Shown piece by piece: positions 8,117-17,400 of a DNA stretch of 64,000 bases (the stretch's first letter is position 1; each line of letters begins with the position of its first letter). Source of the stretch: Rhizobium sp. NFR07 (lineage in GTDB: Bacteria; Pseudomonadota; Alphaproteobacteria; Rhizobiales; Rhizobiaceae); the NCBI RefSeq assembly GCF_900111905.1, contig NZ_FOKM01000001.1, positions 372,001-436,000 of the forward strand, in the 5' to 3' direction. The position numbers and the translations under genes are program-made. The notes under the pieces were generated by a model that worked only from the letters and a program-made list of their open reading frames with translations, did not search any database and was not told the DNA's origin.

Positions 8117-9346
8117 TCACGCCCTGCTGATTTCCTCCAGATACCAGCCGATATAGCGCAGCTCGTTCTGTTCCATAGGGGTAATCGGGCCGGGAACGAA
8201 AAAGCGGGAAACGACGCCGCGGGCGGTGTGTTCGATGATCGCCTTGTCCTCGCCGGTCGTCACCTTCCAGAGCCAGGTGAGCTGTTCGAGGTCGTAATCG
8301 CGGCCTTCCTCGGCATTCTCGTCCACCAGCCAGATCAACTCCATCTCGCAGGTATCGACCGTCTTCGGGATGAAGCGGTAGATCATGCCGTGGTCGGCAT
8401 AACAGACCAGGAAGCTGGTGCCGCCGAGATGGATGGAGGTGACGCCGCCGTCGAAATCGGAAAAGCGGCCCATCAGCGGCGCCAGAGGCTGGCCATCCCT
8501 GCTGCCGGTCTTCACCCCGTCATAGAGCGCATAACGGAAGGCATGAATCGTCTCGCGGCCTTCCCGCGAATTCTGCCAGTGATTGCCGGACCCGACCTCG
8601 ATGCCAAGAGCGCAGGTGCGCTTCTCCATCGCCGCATTAAGCTCCTCGATCAGGTGCAGCGGCTGTTCCAGCGCGTGGGTTTCTGAATATTCCGGATGCG
8701 CGGGGCCGCAATGGTAGCACTCGACATAGTTTTCGACCGCGAGCTTCCAGTTGGCGTTCAACGGATAGGTCTGGCGGTGGGCGACTTTCGACGAACCCCA
8801 CCCATACTGGCCGCAGGTGGCGCGCAGCAGGTTCTCGACTTCGGAAAAATCCAGCGGTTCATCGGCGAATGATATGAAGACAAGGCCTTCGACGACGCGG
8901 ACATGCAGCTTTTTCAGGCCGTGGTCTTCGCGGCGAAAATCCTTCGGCATCAGACGGGCTGCCTTCAGGCGGCCGTCATTGGCGAAGGTCCAGGCATGAT
9001 AGGGGCAGACGAAGGCTTTGGCGTTCCCTTTCTCCTTCGTGCATACCTCGGCGCCGCGGTGGCGGCAGACATTCAGCATGGCGTGGATGGAGCCATCGCC
9101 GGCGCGGGTGAGGATGACCTGTTCGGGGCCTAGCTTGAACAGCTCGAAATCATTGAGATTGGGAATGACGCTTTCATGGGCAAGGCAATGCCAGTGGCGG
9201 AAAAAGACGCGTTGCATATCCCGTTCGAAGATCTCGGGATCGAGATAGAAAGGGCGGGTGAGACCGTGGCCCGGCCGGTGCCCGGCGATCAGCAGGTCGA
9301 TGCGGTCGAGCGAGGGAGGCTCCTCGATAAGATCTGATGCGAGCAT
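8117..9346 (-). CDS. gbcA: Rieske-type oxygenase alpha subunit, glycine betaine monooxygenase (GbcA)-like
   Basis: A 409-residue terminal oxygenase. The Rieske [2Fe-2S] ligands are CRHRG near residue 92 and CPYHAW near 113. The mononuclear iron ligands are in ENYVECYHCGPAHPEY near 203, with a further acidic ligand towards the C-terminus. This catalytic segment is typical of GbcA-like betaine demethylases rather than aromatic dioxygenases. The start has AAGGAG. Demethylation would give dimethylglycine, the substrate suggested for the dehydrogenases just upstream on the same strand. The reductase partner (GbcB) is not in the window. Carnitine or stachydrine oxygenase are alternatives. Confidence 0.75.
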   Translation of the reverse strand: MLASDLIEEPPSLDRIDLLIAGHRPGHGLTRPFYLDPEIFERDMQRVFFRHWHCLAHESVIPNLNDFELFKLGPEQVILTRAGDGSIHAMLNVCRHRGAEVCTKEKGNAKAFVCPYHAWTFANDGRLKAARLMPKDFRREDHGLKKLHVRVVEGLVFISFADEPLDFSEVENLLRATCGQYGWGSSKVAHRQTYPLNANWKLAVENYVECYHCGPAHPEYSETHALEQPLHLIEELNAAMEKRTCALGIEVGSGNHWQNSREGRETIHAFRYALYDGVKTGSRDGQPLAPLMGRFSDFDGGVTSIHLGGTSFLVCYADHGMIYRFIPKTVDTCEMELIWLVDENAEEGRDYDLEQLTWLWKVTTGEDKAIIEHTARGVVSRFFVPGPITPMEQNELRYIGWYLEEISRA

Positions 9347-9416
9347 GCTGCAATCTCCTTCACAACAGACCGGAAGAACCGCGTTCCGGCGCGCGCACCT
9401 GTGAAATCACAAAAGT

Positions 9417-11885
9417 TTACATCCGCACCCGCTCGGCCTTCGGGTCATACATCGGCGCAAGCGATGCCTCCGCCTTGACCCGCCGGCCGGCGATTTCGAT
9501 CTCGTAGCTTGAAGCCAACAGATCGGACGCGCTTTCGCCCTTGGACGGCACGTAGCCGAGGCCGATCGCGCCGCCGAGGAAATGGCCGTAATTGCCCGAC
9601 GTGATCGTGCCGACGATTTTCCCGTCGCGGACCACCGCCTCGTTGTGGAAGAGCAGCGGTTCAGGGTCCGTCAGCCCGAACTGTACCAGCCGGCGATTGA
9701 GGCCGTCTTCCTTTTTGCGCAGCACCGCATTGCGCCCGATGAACTCGCCCTTGTCGGTCTTGACGGCAAAGCCGAGGCCAGCTTCCAGAACGTGGTCCTC
9801 GTCGGTGATATCATGGCCGAAATGGCGGAATGCCTTTTCGATGCGGCAACTGTCGAGCGTATGAAGGCCGCAGAGTTTCAGGCCCAGATCGGAGCCAGCT
9901 TCTTCCAGCGCCTCGAAAACATGCGCCGTCTGGTCGGCGGAGACGTAGAGTTCCCAGCCGAGCTCGCCGACATAGGTCACGCGATGGGCGCGGGCGAGCC
10001 CCATGCCAATCTCGATCTCCTGCATCGTGCCGAAGGGATTGGCCGCGTTGGAGAAATCATTGGGGCTGATCTTCTCGATCAGCTCACGCGATTTCGGACC
10101 CATCAGGCAGAGAATGCTTTCGGCCGCCGTGACATCGGTGATGACGACGAATTCGTCACGCAAGTTCTTGCGGAGCCAGGCGAGGTCACGCTGCAGCGTG
10201 GCACCGGGCACGACGAGGAAAAACGCGGTTTCGGAAAGCCGGGTGACGGTGAGGTCACTTTCAATGCCACCCTTGTGGTTCAGCATCTGAGTATAGACGA
10301 TGCGGCCGGCGGACACGTCCATCTGGTTGGCGCAGACACGGTTCAGAAAGGCGAGCGCATCGCGGCCCTCGACGCGGATCTTGCCGAAGGAGGTCATGTC
10401 GAACAGGCCGACGCCGGTGCGGACCGCCATATGCTCCTCTCGCTGGTTGTCGAACCAGTTCTGCCGCTGCCAGCTGTATCTGTACTCGCGTTCCTGGCCT
10501 TCCCTTGCAAACCAGTTGGCGCGTTCCCATCCGGCAACCTCGCCGAAGACTGCACCGCGGGTCTTCAGATGCTCGTGGATCGGCGAGCGGCTGATGCCGC
10601 GGGCGGTCGCCATCTGGCGATAGGGGAAATGGTCGGCATAAAGCAGGCCCAGCGTCTCGCCGACCCGCTCGCGCAGATAGGTGCGGTTCTTCTGGAACGA
10701 CTGGGCGCGGCGGATATCGACCTCCCAGAGATCGAAGGGCGGCTCGCCGTCGTTCATCCATTGGGCAAGTGCCATGCCGGCGCCGCCGGACGAGACGATG
10801 CCGATCGAGTTGTAGCCGGCCGCCACCCAGTAGCCTTTGATCTCCGGTGTCTCGCCGAGATAATAGCGATCGTCGGGGGTAAAGCTTTCGGGGCCGTTGA
10901 AGAAGGTGTGGATTCCGACGGTTTCCAGCATGGGCATGCGGTTGATCGCCGCCTCCAGGATCGGCTGGAAATGGTCGAAATCCTCGGGCAACTGGTCGAA
11001 GCAGAAATCCTCGCGGATTTTCTCGCCCATCGGCGGCCAGGGTTTTGCTTTCGGTTCGAAGGCGCCGACCAGCATCTTGCCGGCATCCTCCTTGTAATAG
11101 GTGCATTCGTCCGGCACGCGCAGGACAGGCAGTTGTTTCAGGCCGGCGATCGGCTCGGTGACGATGTAGAAATGCTCGCAGGCGTGCAGCGGCACGGTCA
11201 CGCCGGATTGAGCCGCCAGATCGCGGCCCCACATGCCGGCGCAGTTGACGACGTTTTCCGTCTCGATGACATATCGCTCGCCGTTCTGCTCGCAGGCGAC
11301 GCCGGTGACCCGGCCGTTCTTCGTCAATACCTCGGTGACCTTGACGCCCTCGATAACGGTCGCGCCATTCTGCCGGGCGCCTTTTGCGAGCGCCATGGCG
11401 ATATTGGCCGGATCGCACTGGCCGTCGAGCGGCAGATGCACGGCCGCCTTGACGTCTCCGATATTGAGGTGTGGATACATGGCCTTCGCCTCGTCCGGCG
11501 AAATCTCCCGGACATCGACATTGAAGGCGCGGGCGAGTGAGGCTTGGCGGTAGATCTCCTCTTTGCGCTCGTCGGTCAGCGCTACGGTCATCGAGCCGTT
11601 CTGCTTCATGCCTGTGCCGATGCCGGTTTCGGCCTCCAGCTTGACGTAGAGATCGGCGGAGTATTTGGCCAGCCGCGTCATGTTCTGGCTGGCGCGCAAC
11701 TGGCCGATCAGCCCGGCAGCATGCCAGGTCGTGCCGGAAGTCAGCTGCTTCCGTTCGAGCAGCACGACATCGGTCCAGCCTAGTTTCGCCAGATGATAGG
11801 CGACCGAACAGCCAGAGACGCCGCCGCCGATGATGACCGCCCGGGCCTTGGCCGGGATCTGTTTCGGAGCATTGAGGGTGCTCAT
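9417..11885 (-). CDS. FAD-dependent dimethylglycine/sarcosine dehydrogenase-type enzyme with GcvT domains
   Basis: An 822-residue protein of dimethylglycine dehydrogenase architecture. The N-terminal DAO fold has GGGVSGCSVAYHL near residue 20 and GTTWHAAGL near 52, whose His is the position that carries covalent FAD in this family. A middle FAO_M stretch ends in GYNSIGIVSSGGAG near 365, followed by aminomethyltransferase (GcvT) N and C domains from about 435. It oxidatively removes a methyl group and passes it to tetrahydrofolate. Its ATG overlaps the stop of the upstream paralogue, so they are translationally coupled. Which one acts on dimethylglycine and which on sarcosine cannot be decided here. 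Confidence 0.82.
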   Translation of the reverse strand: MSTLNAPKQIPAKARAVIIGGGVSGCSVAYHLAKLGWTDVVLLERKQLTSGTTWHAAGLIGQLRASQNMTRLAKYSADLYVKLEAETGIGTGMKQNGSMTVALTDERKEEIYRQASLARAFNVDVREISPDEAKAMYPHLNIGDVKAAVHLPLDGQCDPANIAMALAKGARQNGATVIEGVKVTEVLTKNGRVTGVACEQNGERYVIETENVVNCAGMWGRDLAAQSGVTVPLHACEHFYIVTEPIAGLKQLPVLRVPDECTYYKEDAGKMLVGAFEPKAKPWPPMGEKIREDFCFDQLPEDFDHFQPILEAAINRMPMLETVGIHTFFNGPESFTPDDRYYLGETPEIKGYWVAAGYNSIGIVSSGGAGMALAQWMNDGEPPFDLWEVDIRRAQSFQKNRTYLRERVGETLGLLYADHFPYRQMATARGISRSPIHEHLKTRGAVFGEVAGWERANWFAREGQEREYRYSWQRQNWFDNQREEHMAVRTGVGLFDMTSFGKIRVEGRDALAFLNRVCANQMDVSAGRIVYTQMLNHKGGIESDLTVTRLSETAFFLVVPGATLQRDLAWLRKNLRDEFVVITDVTAAESILCLMGPKSRELIEKISPNDFSNAANPFGTMQEIEIGMGLARAHRVTYVGELGWELYVSADQTAHVFEALEEAGSDLGLKLCGLHTLDSCRIEKAFRHFGHDITDEDHVLEAGLGFAVKTDKGEFIGRNAVLRKKEDGLNRRLVQFGLTDPEPLLFHNEAVVRDGKIVGTITSGNYGHFLGGAIGLGYVPSKGESASDLLASSYEIEIAGRRVKAEASLAPMYDPKAERVRM

Positions 11886-14332
11886 GCGCGGATCCTCTCA
11901 TTGCTCGGATCCCAGAGCGGTCCGTCGGGTTGGACTACGGCCTTGAACCGGTCGCCGAAGATTTCGACTTCGAGCTCCGTGCCCGGCTCGGTGAGGTCGG
12001 CACGCAGCATGCCCAAGGCCAGCGATTTTCCGACACGATAACCCCAGTTGCCGGAGGTCGTTTCGCCCACCACCTGGCCGCCATGCCAGAGCGTGGACAT
12101 ATAGGGCGCATCGCAATCGCCGGCCTCGACGGTCAGCGTCACGAAGCGTTTCGAAACGCCCTGCTGTTTTTCGGCCGCAAGCGCCGACTTGCCCTTGAAG
12201 TCTGGCTTGGTCCAGTCGACAAAGCGCTCCAGCCCGCCCTGCAGCACGGTGTAATCGGTGGAAAGATCACCCTTCCAGGCGCGATAACCCTTCTCTATGC
12301 GCAGGCAGTCGAGTGCTTCCATGCCAAAGGGTTTGAGGTCATGGCTCTGGCCGGCATTCCAGACTGCGTCGAAGATTGGGGCGGTATCGTCGAGTTTCGT
12401 GTGGATTTCCCAACCGAGTTCCCCGGCGAAGGAGACGCGGACCAGCTGGCACCAGCGGCCCGCGATCTGGCAGGACTGATGGGTGAGCCAGCCTTTCGAC
12501 AGGTCGGCATCGGTGATCTCGGCGAGAATGTCGCGGCTCTTCGGACCCGTCAGGATCTGGCAGGAGAAATCGTCAGTTACGTCGTCGATCGCAAACGCGG
12601 CATCGGTAGGTAGGTGTTTCTTCAGCCAGTCGAGATCGTGCCACTGGGCGGTGGCGGCCGTGATCAGGAAGAAGAAATCCTCGTCCAGCATCATCACCGA
12701 CATTTCGGTGACGATGCGGCCCTTGTCGTCGGCGAAATAGGCAAGTCCGATACGGCCGGGTTTCGGCACCTTGCCGGTGATCAATGAGAAAAGCCAATCG
12801 GTGGCACCCGGCCCCTTCACCCGGTAGCGAGAGAAGCCCGGGAGGTCGAGAATGCCGGCGGCATCTCGGACGGCGAGACATTCTTCCTCTATGCGCGGCG
12901 ACCATGGACCTTGCCGGCTCCAGGTCTGACTTGCTCCCTCGGATATGTCGTCGCCCGGTTTGGCGTACCACATGGCACGCTCCCAGCCGTTGTAAGGCTT
13001 GAACTGCGCGCCCAGCGCTGCAATCCGGTCGTGGATCGGCGAATGCTTCATGCCGCGCCCGGCTGGCCAGTAATGTTTCGGGAAATGCGTCGCATATTCG
13101 TGGCCATAGATTTCCATGCCCTTGTCGACGCAATACGTCTCGTTCGAAGCAAAGCTCGTGTAGCGGCGCGGGTCACAGCTCCACATGTCCCATTCGGTCT
13201 CGCCTTCGATTACCCATTCCGCCAGAACCTTGCCGGCGCCGCCGGCCTGGCAGATGCCGAAGGTGAAGACGCAGGCTTCGAAGGCGTTCGGCACGCCGGG
13301 CATCGGACCAATCAGCGGATTGCCATCCGGCGCGTAGGGGATAGGGCCGTTGATCATCTTCGACAGACCGGCCGTGCCAAGGATCGGCACCCGCTCGATC
13401 GCATCGTTCAGATACCATTCCAGCCTGTCGAGATCATCGGGGAACAGCTGGAAGGAAAAGTCGTCCGGCATCGGATCGTCGGGCGTCGCCCAGTGGGCGC
13501 GACAGTTCTTCTCGTAGGGGCCGAGATTCATGCCGTATTTTTCCTGGCGGAGATAATAGGAGCTATCCACATCGCGCAGCAGCGGCAGCTTGTGGCCGGC
13601 TTCCTTCGACCATGCCGCCAGTTCAGGGATCTCGTCGAACAGGATATACTGGTGGCTCATCACCATCATCGGCACGTCGCGGCCAAAGAGCCTTCCTACT
13701 TCGCGTGCATAATAACCGGCGGCGTTGACCACGTATTCGCAGGCGATTTCGCCCTTCGGCGTGGAAAGGATCCATTCGCCTTTTTCCCGGCGCGCCGCCG
13801 TGACGGGACAGAAACGGACGACTTTCGCGCCCATGTCGCGGGCGCCCTTGGCCAGCGCCTGGGTGAGCTGCGCCGGGTCGATATCACCGTCATAGGGATC
13901 GTAGAGCGCACCGGTCAGGTCATGGGTTTCGAGGAAGGGATATTTCCACCTCATCTCGTCGGGCGAGAGGATGTCGAGATCCATGCCCTGATAGCGCCCC
14001 ATGCCGACGACGCGCTTGAATTCGCGCAGGCGCTCTTGGGAATGGCCGAGCCGGATCGAGCCCGTGACATGGTAGTTCATCGGGTAGTCGACCAGCGCGC
14101 CCAGCTCGCGATAGAGCGAGGCGGAATAGCGCTGCATATTCATGATAGACCAGGAGGACGAGAAGGTCGGCACGTTGCCGGCGGCGTGCCAGGTGGAGCC
14201 GGCGGTCAGCTCGTTCTTCTCCAGAAGCACGCAATCGGTCCAGCCGGCCTTTGCAAGATGGTAGAGCGACGAGGCCCCCACCGCTCCGCCGCCGATGATC
14301 ACCACGCGCGCCCGTTCCGGCAATTCCGCCAT
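11882..14332 (-). CDS. FAD-dependent dimethylglycine/sarcosine dehydrogenase-type enzyme with GcvT domains (second copy)
   Basis: About 816 residues, same layout as its downstream partner: GGGAVGASSLYHLAKAGW near the N-terminus, GSTWHAAGN (covalent FAD His position) near 48, an FAO_M middle and two GcvT domains from about residue 440, including the ELGWEIH segment. The start is placed at 14332, where coding for the FAD domain begins; a Met 54 bases upstream is possible but would eat into the divergent LysR promoter. The pair forms a two-gene operon and could act as successive demethylases (dimethylglycine to sarcosine, sarcosine to glycine) or as isoenzymes. The two proteins are clearly paralogous but diverged. 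Confidence 0.8.
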   Translation of the reverse strand: MAELPERARVVIIGGGAVGASSLYHLAKAGWTDCVLLEKNELTAGSTWHAAGNVPTFSSSWSIMNMQRYSASLYRELGALVDYPMNYHVTGSIRLGHSQERLREFKRVVGMGRYQGMDLDILSPDEMRWKYPFLETHDLTGALYDPYDGDIDPAQLTQALAKGARDMGAKVVRFCPVTAARREKGEWILSTPKGEIACEYVVNAAGYYAREVGRLFGRDVPMMVMSHQYILFDEIPELAAWSKEAGHKLPLLRDVDSSYYLRQEKYGMNLGPYEKNCRAHWATPDDPMPDDFSFQLFPDDLDRLEWYLNDAIERVPILGTAGLSKMINGPIPYAPDGNPLIGPMPGVPNAFEACVFTFGICQAGGAGKVLAEWVIEGETEWDMWSCDPRRYTSFASNETYCVDKGMEIYGHEYATHFPKHYWPAGRGMKHSPIHDRIAALGAQFKPYNGWERAMWYAKPGDDISEGASQTWSRQGPWSPRIEEECLAVRDAAGILDLPGFSRYRVKGPGATDWLFSLITGKVPKPGRIGLAYFADDKGRIVTEMSVMMLDEDFFFLITAATAQWHDLDWLKKHLPTDAAFAIDDVTDDFSCQILTGPKSRDILAEITDADLSKGWLTHQSCQIAGRWCQLVRVSFAGELGWEIHTKLDDTAPIFDAVWNAGQSHDLKPFGMEALDCLRIEKGYRAWKGDLSTDYTVLQGGLERFVDWTKPDFKGKSALAAEKQQGVSKRFVTLTVEAGDCDAPYMSTLWHGGQVVGETTSGNWGYRVGKSLALGMLRADLTEPGTELEVEIFGDRFKAVVQPDGPLWDPSNERIRA

Positions 14333-14408
14333 GCTTCCGATCCCCTTGTTTTGCGTGAGATTTGCAGGGGATTTGACGTTCATCAAGCGCGAAGAAACGG
14401 CTTTATTG

Positions 14409-14423
14409 ATCGAAGAATTCGAT
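14409..14423. promoter_or_regulatory. Candidate LysR-type operator (T-N11-A dyad)
   Basis: ATCGA-N5-TCGAT forms a perfect five-base inverted repeat that fits the T-N11-A core of LysR-type boxes. It lies between the divergent dehydrogenase operon (start 14332) and the LysR gene (start 14458), where such a regulator usually binds. The surrounding stretch is AT-rich. No footprint evidence, so only a candidate. Confidence 0.45.
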
Positions 14424-14457
14424 TAGATTTGAGCGGCATTCGGCGGGAGGGTTTGGC

Positions 14458-15309
14458 GTGCAGATCGAACTGATCGAGACCTTTCTGGATCTGATGGAAA
14501 CCCGCAGCTTCAACCGTACGGCCGAGCGGCTGAACCTGACCCAGTCGAGCATCTCGCATCGGGTCAACGCGTTGGAAGCGGATCTCAATCGCAAGCTCTT
14601 CGTGCGCGGCAAGGGCGGCACGGTCCCGACAGCAGCCGCACTGCGCTTCTTCGACCATGCGAAGGCTCTGCAGCAGAACTGGCATGAGGCGCTGAGGGCG
14701 GTCGAGTCGGCTGGGACATACGAGCGGTCGATGCGCATCGGCATGCAGCATGATGTAGCGGAATTGATCGCGGGGCCGTTCCTGAAGGTGGTGCGGGCCG
14801 AAATGCCGGGCACGTCAATCTACCTCGAGGCCGACTATTCCATCCAGATGAACCGCGATCTCGGCGCCGGCGACCTCGATCTCGCCGTGCTCTACACGCC
14901 GCATCATCTGCCGGACCTGCATTATGAACGGCTCGGGGATATCGCCTACACACTCGTCAGCACGAAGACGCGCGTTGCTTCCGAATTGCAACTCACGGAC
15001 TACATATACTCGAACTATTCACCTGCATTCGATCGGGCTCATCGCGTCGCCATGCCGGACTTCGTCGCGGCCCCCCTCATGACGGGCCGCAACCAGATGG
15101 TTTGCGATGTGCTCAAAAGCATGGGTGGATCGGCCTACGTCCTGAAGTCCAGCGCCTTGACATTGGCAAGGTCAGATACGGCCCATCAGGTCGCCGGCTC
15201 GACGGATATTCTCCAGACCGTCTATGTCGCCACCAATGTCCGCTCGAAGCACAGCCATCAGCATCGGCGGCTCGCGCAGATCCTCCTCGAACTCATCCCG
15301 GAAATATAA
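14458..15309 (+). CDS. LysR family transcriptional regulator
   Basis: A 283-residue LTTR. The winged HTH covers residues 1-60 with the classic TRSFNRTAERLNLTQSSISH helix-turn-helix, followed by a linker helix and a periplasmic-binding-like effector domain (RSMRIGMQHDVAELI at 90, DLDLAVLYTPHH at 140). It starts at GTG with a GGGAGG site. It is transcribed away from the two FAD/GcvT dehydrogenases and is their obvious regulator, so its effector may be a methylated amine such as betaine, dimethylglycine or sarcosine. That effector is inferred from position only. Confidence 0.88.
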   Translation: MQIELIETFLDLMETRSFNRTAERLNLTQSSISHRVNALEADLNRKLFVRGKGGTVPTAAALRFFDHAKALQQNWHEALRAVESAGTYERSMRIGMQHDVAELIAGPFLKVVRAEMPGTSIYLEADYSIQMNRDLGAGDLDLAVLYTPHHLPDLHYERLGDIAYTLVSTKTRVASELQLTDYIYSNYSPAFDRAHRVAMPDFVAAPLMTGRNQMVCDVLKSMGGSAYVLKSSALTLARSDTAHQVAGSTDILQTVYVATNVRSKHSHQHRRLAQILLELIPEI

Positions 15310-15508
15310 CCAGGAGAGCCGGATACAATCATCCGTATACTTGCCTGTTGTTACAGGTAAAAAATCATACCGACTGAAATCGTTGATCTTTTTTATTTTT
15401 AATCGGCCATTTCGTCGTAGTAAAACTGATTCACCTAAGCATGAAGCTGTATTAGCATGGATATGCGAAATGATTCGCTAATAACGCTAATGACTAGCGA
15501 GGCTGAAA

Positions 15509-15736
15509 TTGAACGCGCAGCAGCATTCACTCAATGATAGCAGCTCCGTTGAACATTGGGCGATGAATCGCGCCCATCAGATCGTGGTGCATCACGGCAT
15601 GCGCCTTGTCGAAGCCGCTCAAAGCCTGGATCGCAAACAGACCAGCGCCAATACCTACGCTCTTCGCAAGGCGATCATGGATTGTCTGCTCGAAGCGATG
15701 AAAGACGGCCCCAACCACCCCATGCCGGCAGAGTAA
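15509..15736 (+). CDS. Hypothetical protein, 75 aa
   Basis: A short reading frame opening at TTG six bases after GAGG; an ATG at codon 19 is the alternative start. The peptide is helical and polar, with a central MGRAHQ-like amphipathic stretch (MNRAHQIVVHHGMRLVEAAQSL) and no membrane segment or Cys motif. The 199 bases upstream, after the LysR stop, are AT-rich with a T-rich run around 15388-15403 and could hold a promoter. No family was recognised. Confidence 0.45.
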   Translation: MNAQQHSLNDSSSVEHWAMNRAHQIVVHHGMRLVEAAQSLDRKQTSANTYALRKAIMDCLLEAMKDGPNHPMPAE

Positions 15737-15838
15737 TGGGCATCACCGAAAGTTGAACAGCCGGCTGTGGGCAGTGCTCGTCGCCGTTTATTCCTGTGTT
15801 ACAGTTTGGTCATCGACACTGCAGTGAGTGGATTGCCC

Positions 15839-16615
15839 ATGCTTACAGCACTTGCATTGTTTCTCGGCCTGTCTGCGTCCGGCACGGTGATGGCACAGAG
15901 CGGACATGAGGTGGATGTCGAGCTGGTGCTCGCGGTCGATACGTCCCGCTCCATGGATTATGAAGAAGCCCGCATCCAGCGCGAAGGTTATGTCGCGGCG
16001 CTGAAGCACAAGGAATTCATCGACGCGGTGAAGACCGGGCTGACTGGACGCATCGCCATAAGCTATTTCGAGTGGGCGGGCGACGTGGTGCAGGGTTCGG
16101 TGATCGACTGGCAGGTCATCGAGAACGAGCAGGATGCGATTGCCTTTGCCGGTCGGCTCGAAGCGCGCCCTGTAGAAATGCAGCGCCGTACTTCCATTTC
16201 GGCAGCGATCGCGCAGGGCGCGACCATGATCGTCTCCAACAGCTATCAGGGCATGCGCCAGGTGATAGACGTGTCGGGCGACGGACCGAACAATTCCGGC
16301 AATCCGGTTGTGCCTGCACGCGACAGGGCCGTAGAGGCGGGTATCATCATCAATGGCCTGGCGATCATGCTGAGGCCGTCGGGAACGCCCAGCGGACTTG
16401 ATCAGTATTACGGCGATTGCGTTGTCGGCGGTCCCGGCTCCTTCGTTCTTCCGGTCCACGATATCGAGGATTTCGGCGTTGCCGTGCGCCGCAAGCTCGT
16501 GATGGAAGTCAGCGGCATTCAGCCCCAGCCGACCGTGCGCCGCATCGCCAGCAAGCCGGTGCAGACCGATTGCATGGTCGGCGAGAAGCAATGGCAGGAC
16601 ATGTTCGACCGTTAA
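15839..16615 (+). CDS. DUF1194 family protein with VWA domain, exported
   Basis: About 258 residues from the ATG at 15839, which begins a good signal peptide (LTALALFLGLSASGTVMA, cleavage after about residue 20). An upstream GTG at 15767 would hide the signal, so it was not used. The mature protein is a von Willebrand factor A fold with the metal-ion-dependent adhesion motif DTSRS near 35 and later VIDVSGDGPNNSGN. DUF1194 proteins are common in Rhizobiales and of unknown function, presumed periplasmic and metal-dependent ligand binders. The gene is convergent with the hydrolase at 16628. Confidence 0.82.
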   Translation: MLTALALFLGLSASGTVMAQSGHEVDVELVLAVDTSRSMDYEEARIQREGYVAALKHKEFIDAVKTGLTGRIAISYFEWAGDVVQGSVIDWQVIENEQDAIAFAGRLEARPVEMQRRTSISAAIAQGATMIVSNSYQGMRQVIDVSGDGPNNSGNPVVPARDRAVEAGIIINGLAIMLRPSGTPSGLDQYYGDCVVGGPGSFVLPVHDIEDFGVAVRRKLVMEVSGIQPQPTVRRIASKPVQTDCMVGEKQWQDMFDR

Positions 16616-16627
16616 GGCAGGCAGACG

Positions 16628-17254
16628 TTACAAGGACTGCGTCCACTCACGCACCTTCGCTGCCATGCCGCGCAGGTGGTCGGCGGCGGTGAACCCGGAT
16701 ACCGACTTGCGCGGCTTGAGGTCATGATCGCCATCTTCCAGCCAGTGGATCTCGATCGACGGCGAAAGGTCGTAGGCCGGCACTTGCTCCCGGGTCCCGA
16801 AGGGATCACGCGTCCCCTGAACGATCAGCGTCGGCGTCTTCAAGTTCTTCAGATGTGCTGTTCGCAGCTGCTGCGGCTTGTCCGGCGGGTGAAATGGGTA
16901 GCCGAGGCACAGGAGACCGGAGAGCTTGCCGGCGTCATGGAAGCGATCGGCGACCATGCTGGCAACCCGGCCGCCCATCGATTTGCCGCCTATGATCAGC
17001 TTCCCTGAGATCGGGGCCGATGACACCGCCTGCTCGTATTGCGGCATAAGCAGTTCGGCTTTCGGCGGTGGCTTTCGCCCGCCCGACCGGCGGGTAGCCA
17101 TATAGTCAAACTCGAAGCGGACGACACGCAGTCCTTCAGCGGCCAGGACTGCGGCGGAGGCGCTCATTGCAGCGGAATCCATCGGCGCCCCTGCGCCGTG
17201 GGCGAGAAGGATGGTGATAGCGGCATCATCAGGCCCTGTTGTCAGGAAATCCAC
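16628..17254 (-). CDS. Alpha/beta hydrolase of the KANL3/Tex30-like family
   Basis: A 208-residue cytoplasmic alpha/beta hydrolase. LLAHGAGAPMDS near residue 16 is the oxyanion region, GKSMGGRVAS near 88 the nucleophile elbow (Ser), GTRDPFG near 145 supplies the acid and GDHDLKP near 172 the histidine. The start codon is GTG with AGGAG nine bases upstream. It stands alone, divergent from the TIGR02587 gene. Bacterial members have no defined substrate. Confidence 0.82.
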   Translation of the reverse strand: MDFLTTGPDDAAITILLAHGAGAPMDSAAMSASAAVLAAEGLRVVRFEFDYMATRRSGGRKPPPKAELLMPQYEQAVSSAPISGKLIIGGKSMGGRVASMVADRFHDAGKLSGLLCLGYPFHPPDKPQQLRTAHLKNLKTPTLIVQGTRDPFGTREQVPAYDLSPSIEIHWLEDGDHDLKPRKSVSGFTAADHLRGMAAKVREWTQSL

Positions 17255-17400
17255 CTCTTCCGGCTCCTCTCCGCCTGTCAGCCCAGTCTTCCATACGCTT
17301 AGTCTTCTGTACGCTCAGCCATTCTGGCCGTCAGTCGGCGGAACCCTATGTGATTGATCACGCCTCAGCAATCGGAGCAGAGGCACAGGAGTGCGACCAA

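Noticed and set aside
8117..9346. Naming the Rieske protein an aromatic-ring dioxygenase
   Set aside because: No beta subunit or ferredoxin genes, and the iron-site segment and setting favour betaine-type demethylation.
9582..11540. 652-codon open frame antisense to the first FAD/GcvT dehydrogenase gene
   Set aside because: It mirrors a clearly coding GC-rich gene, shows no domain and arises from codon bias on the opposite strand.
12911..14473. 520-codon open frame antisense to the second FAD/GcvT dehydrogenase gene
   Set aside because: Same reason; it also runs across the divergent LysR promoter and start.
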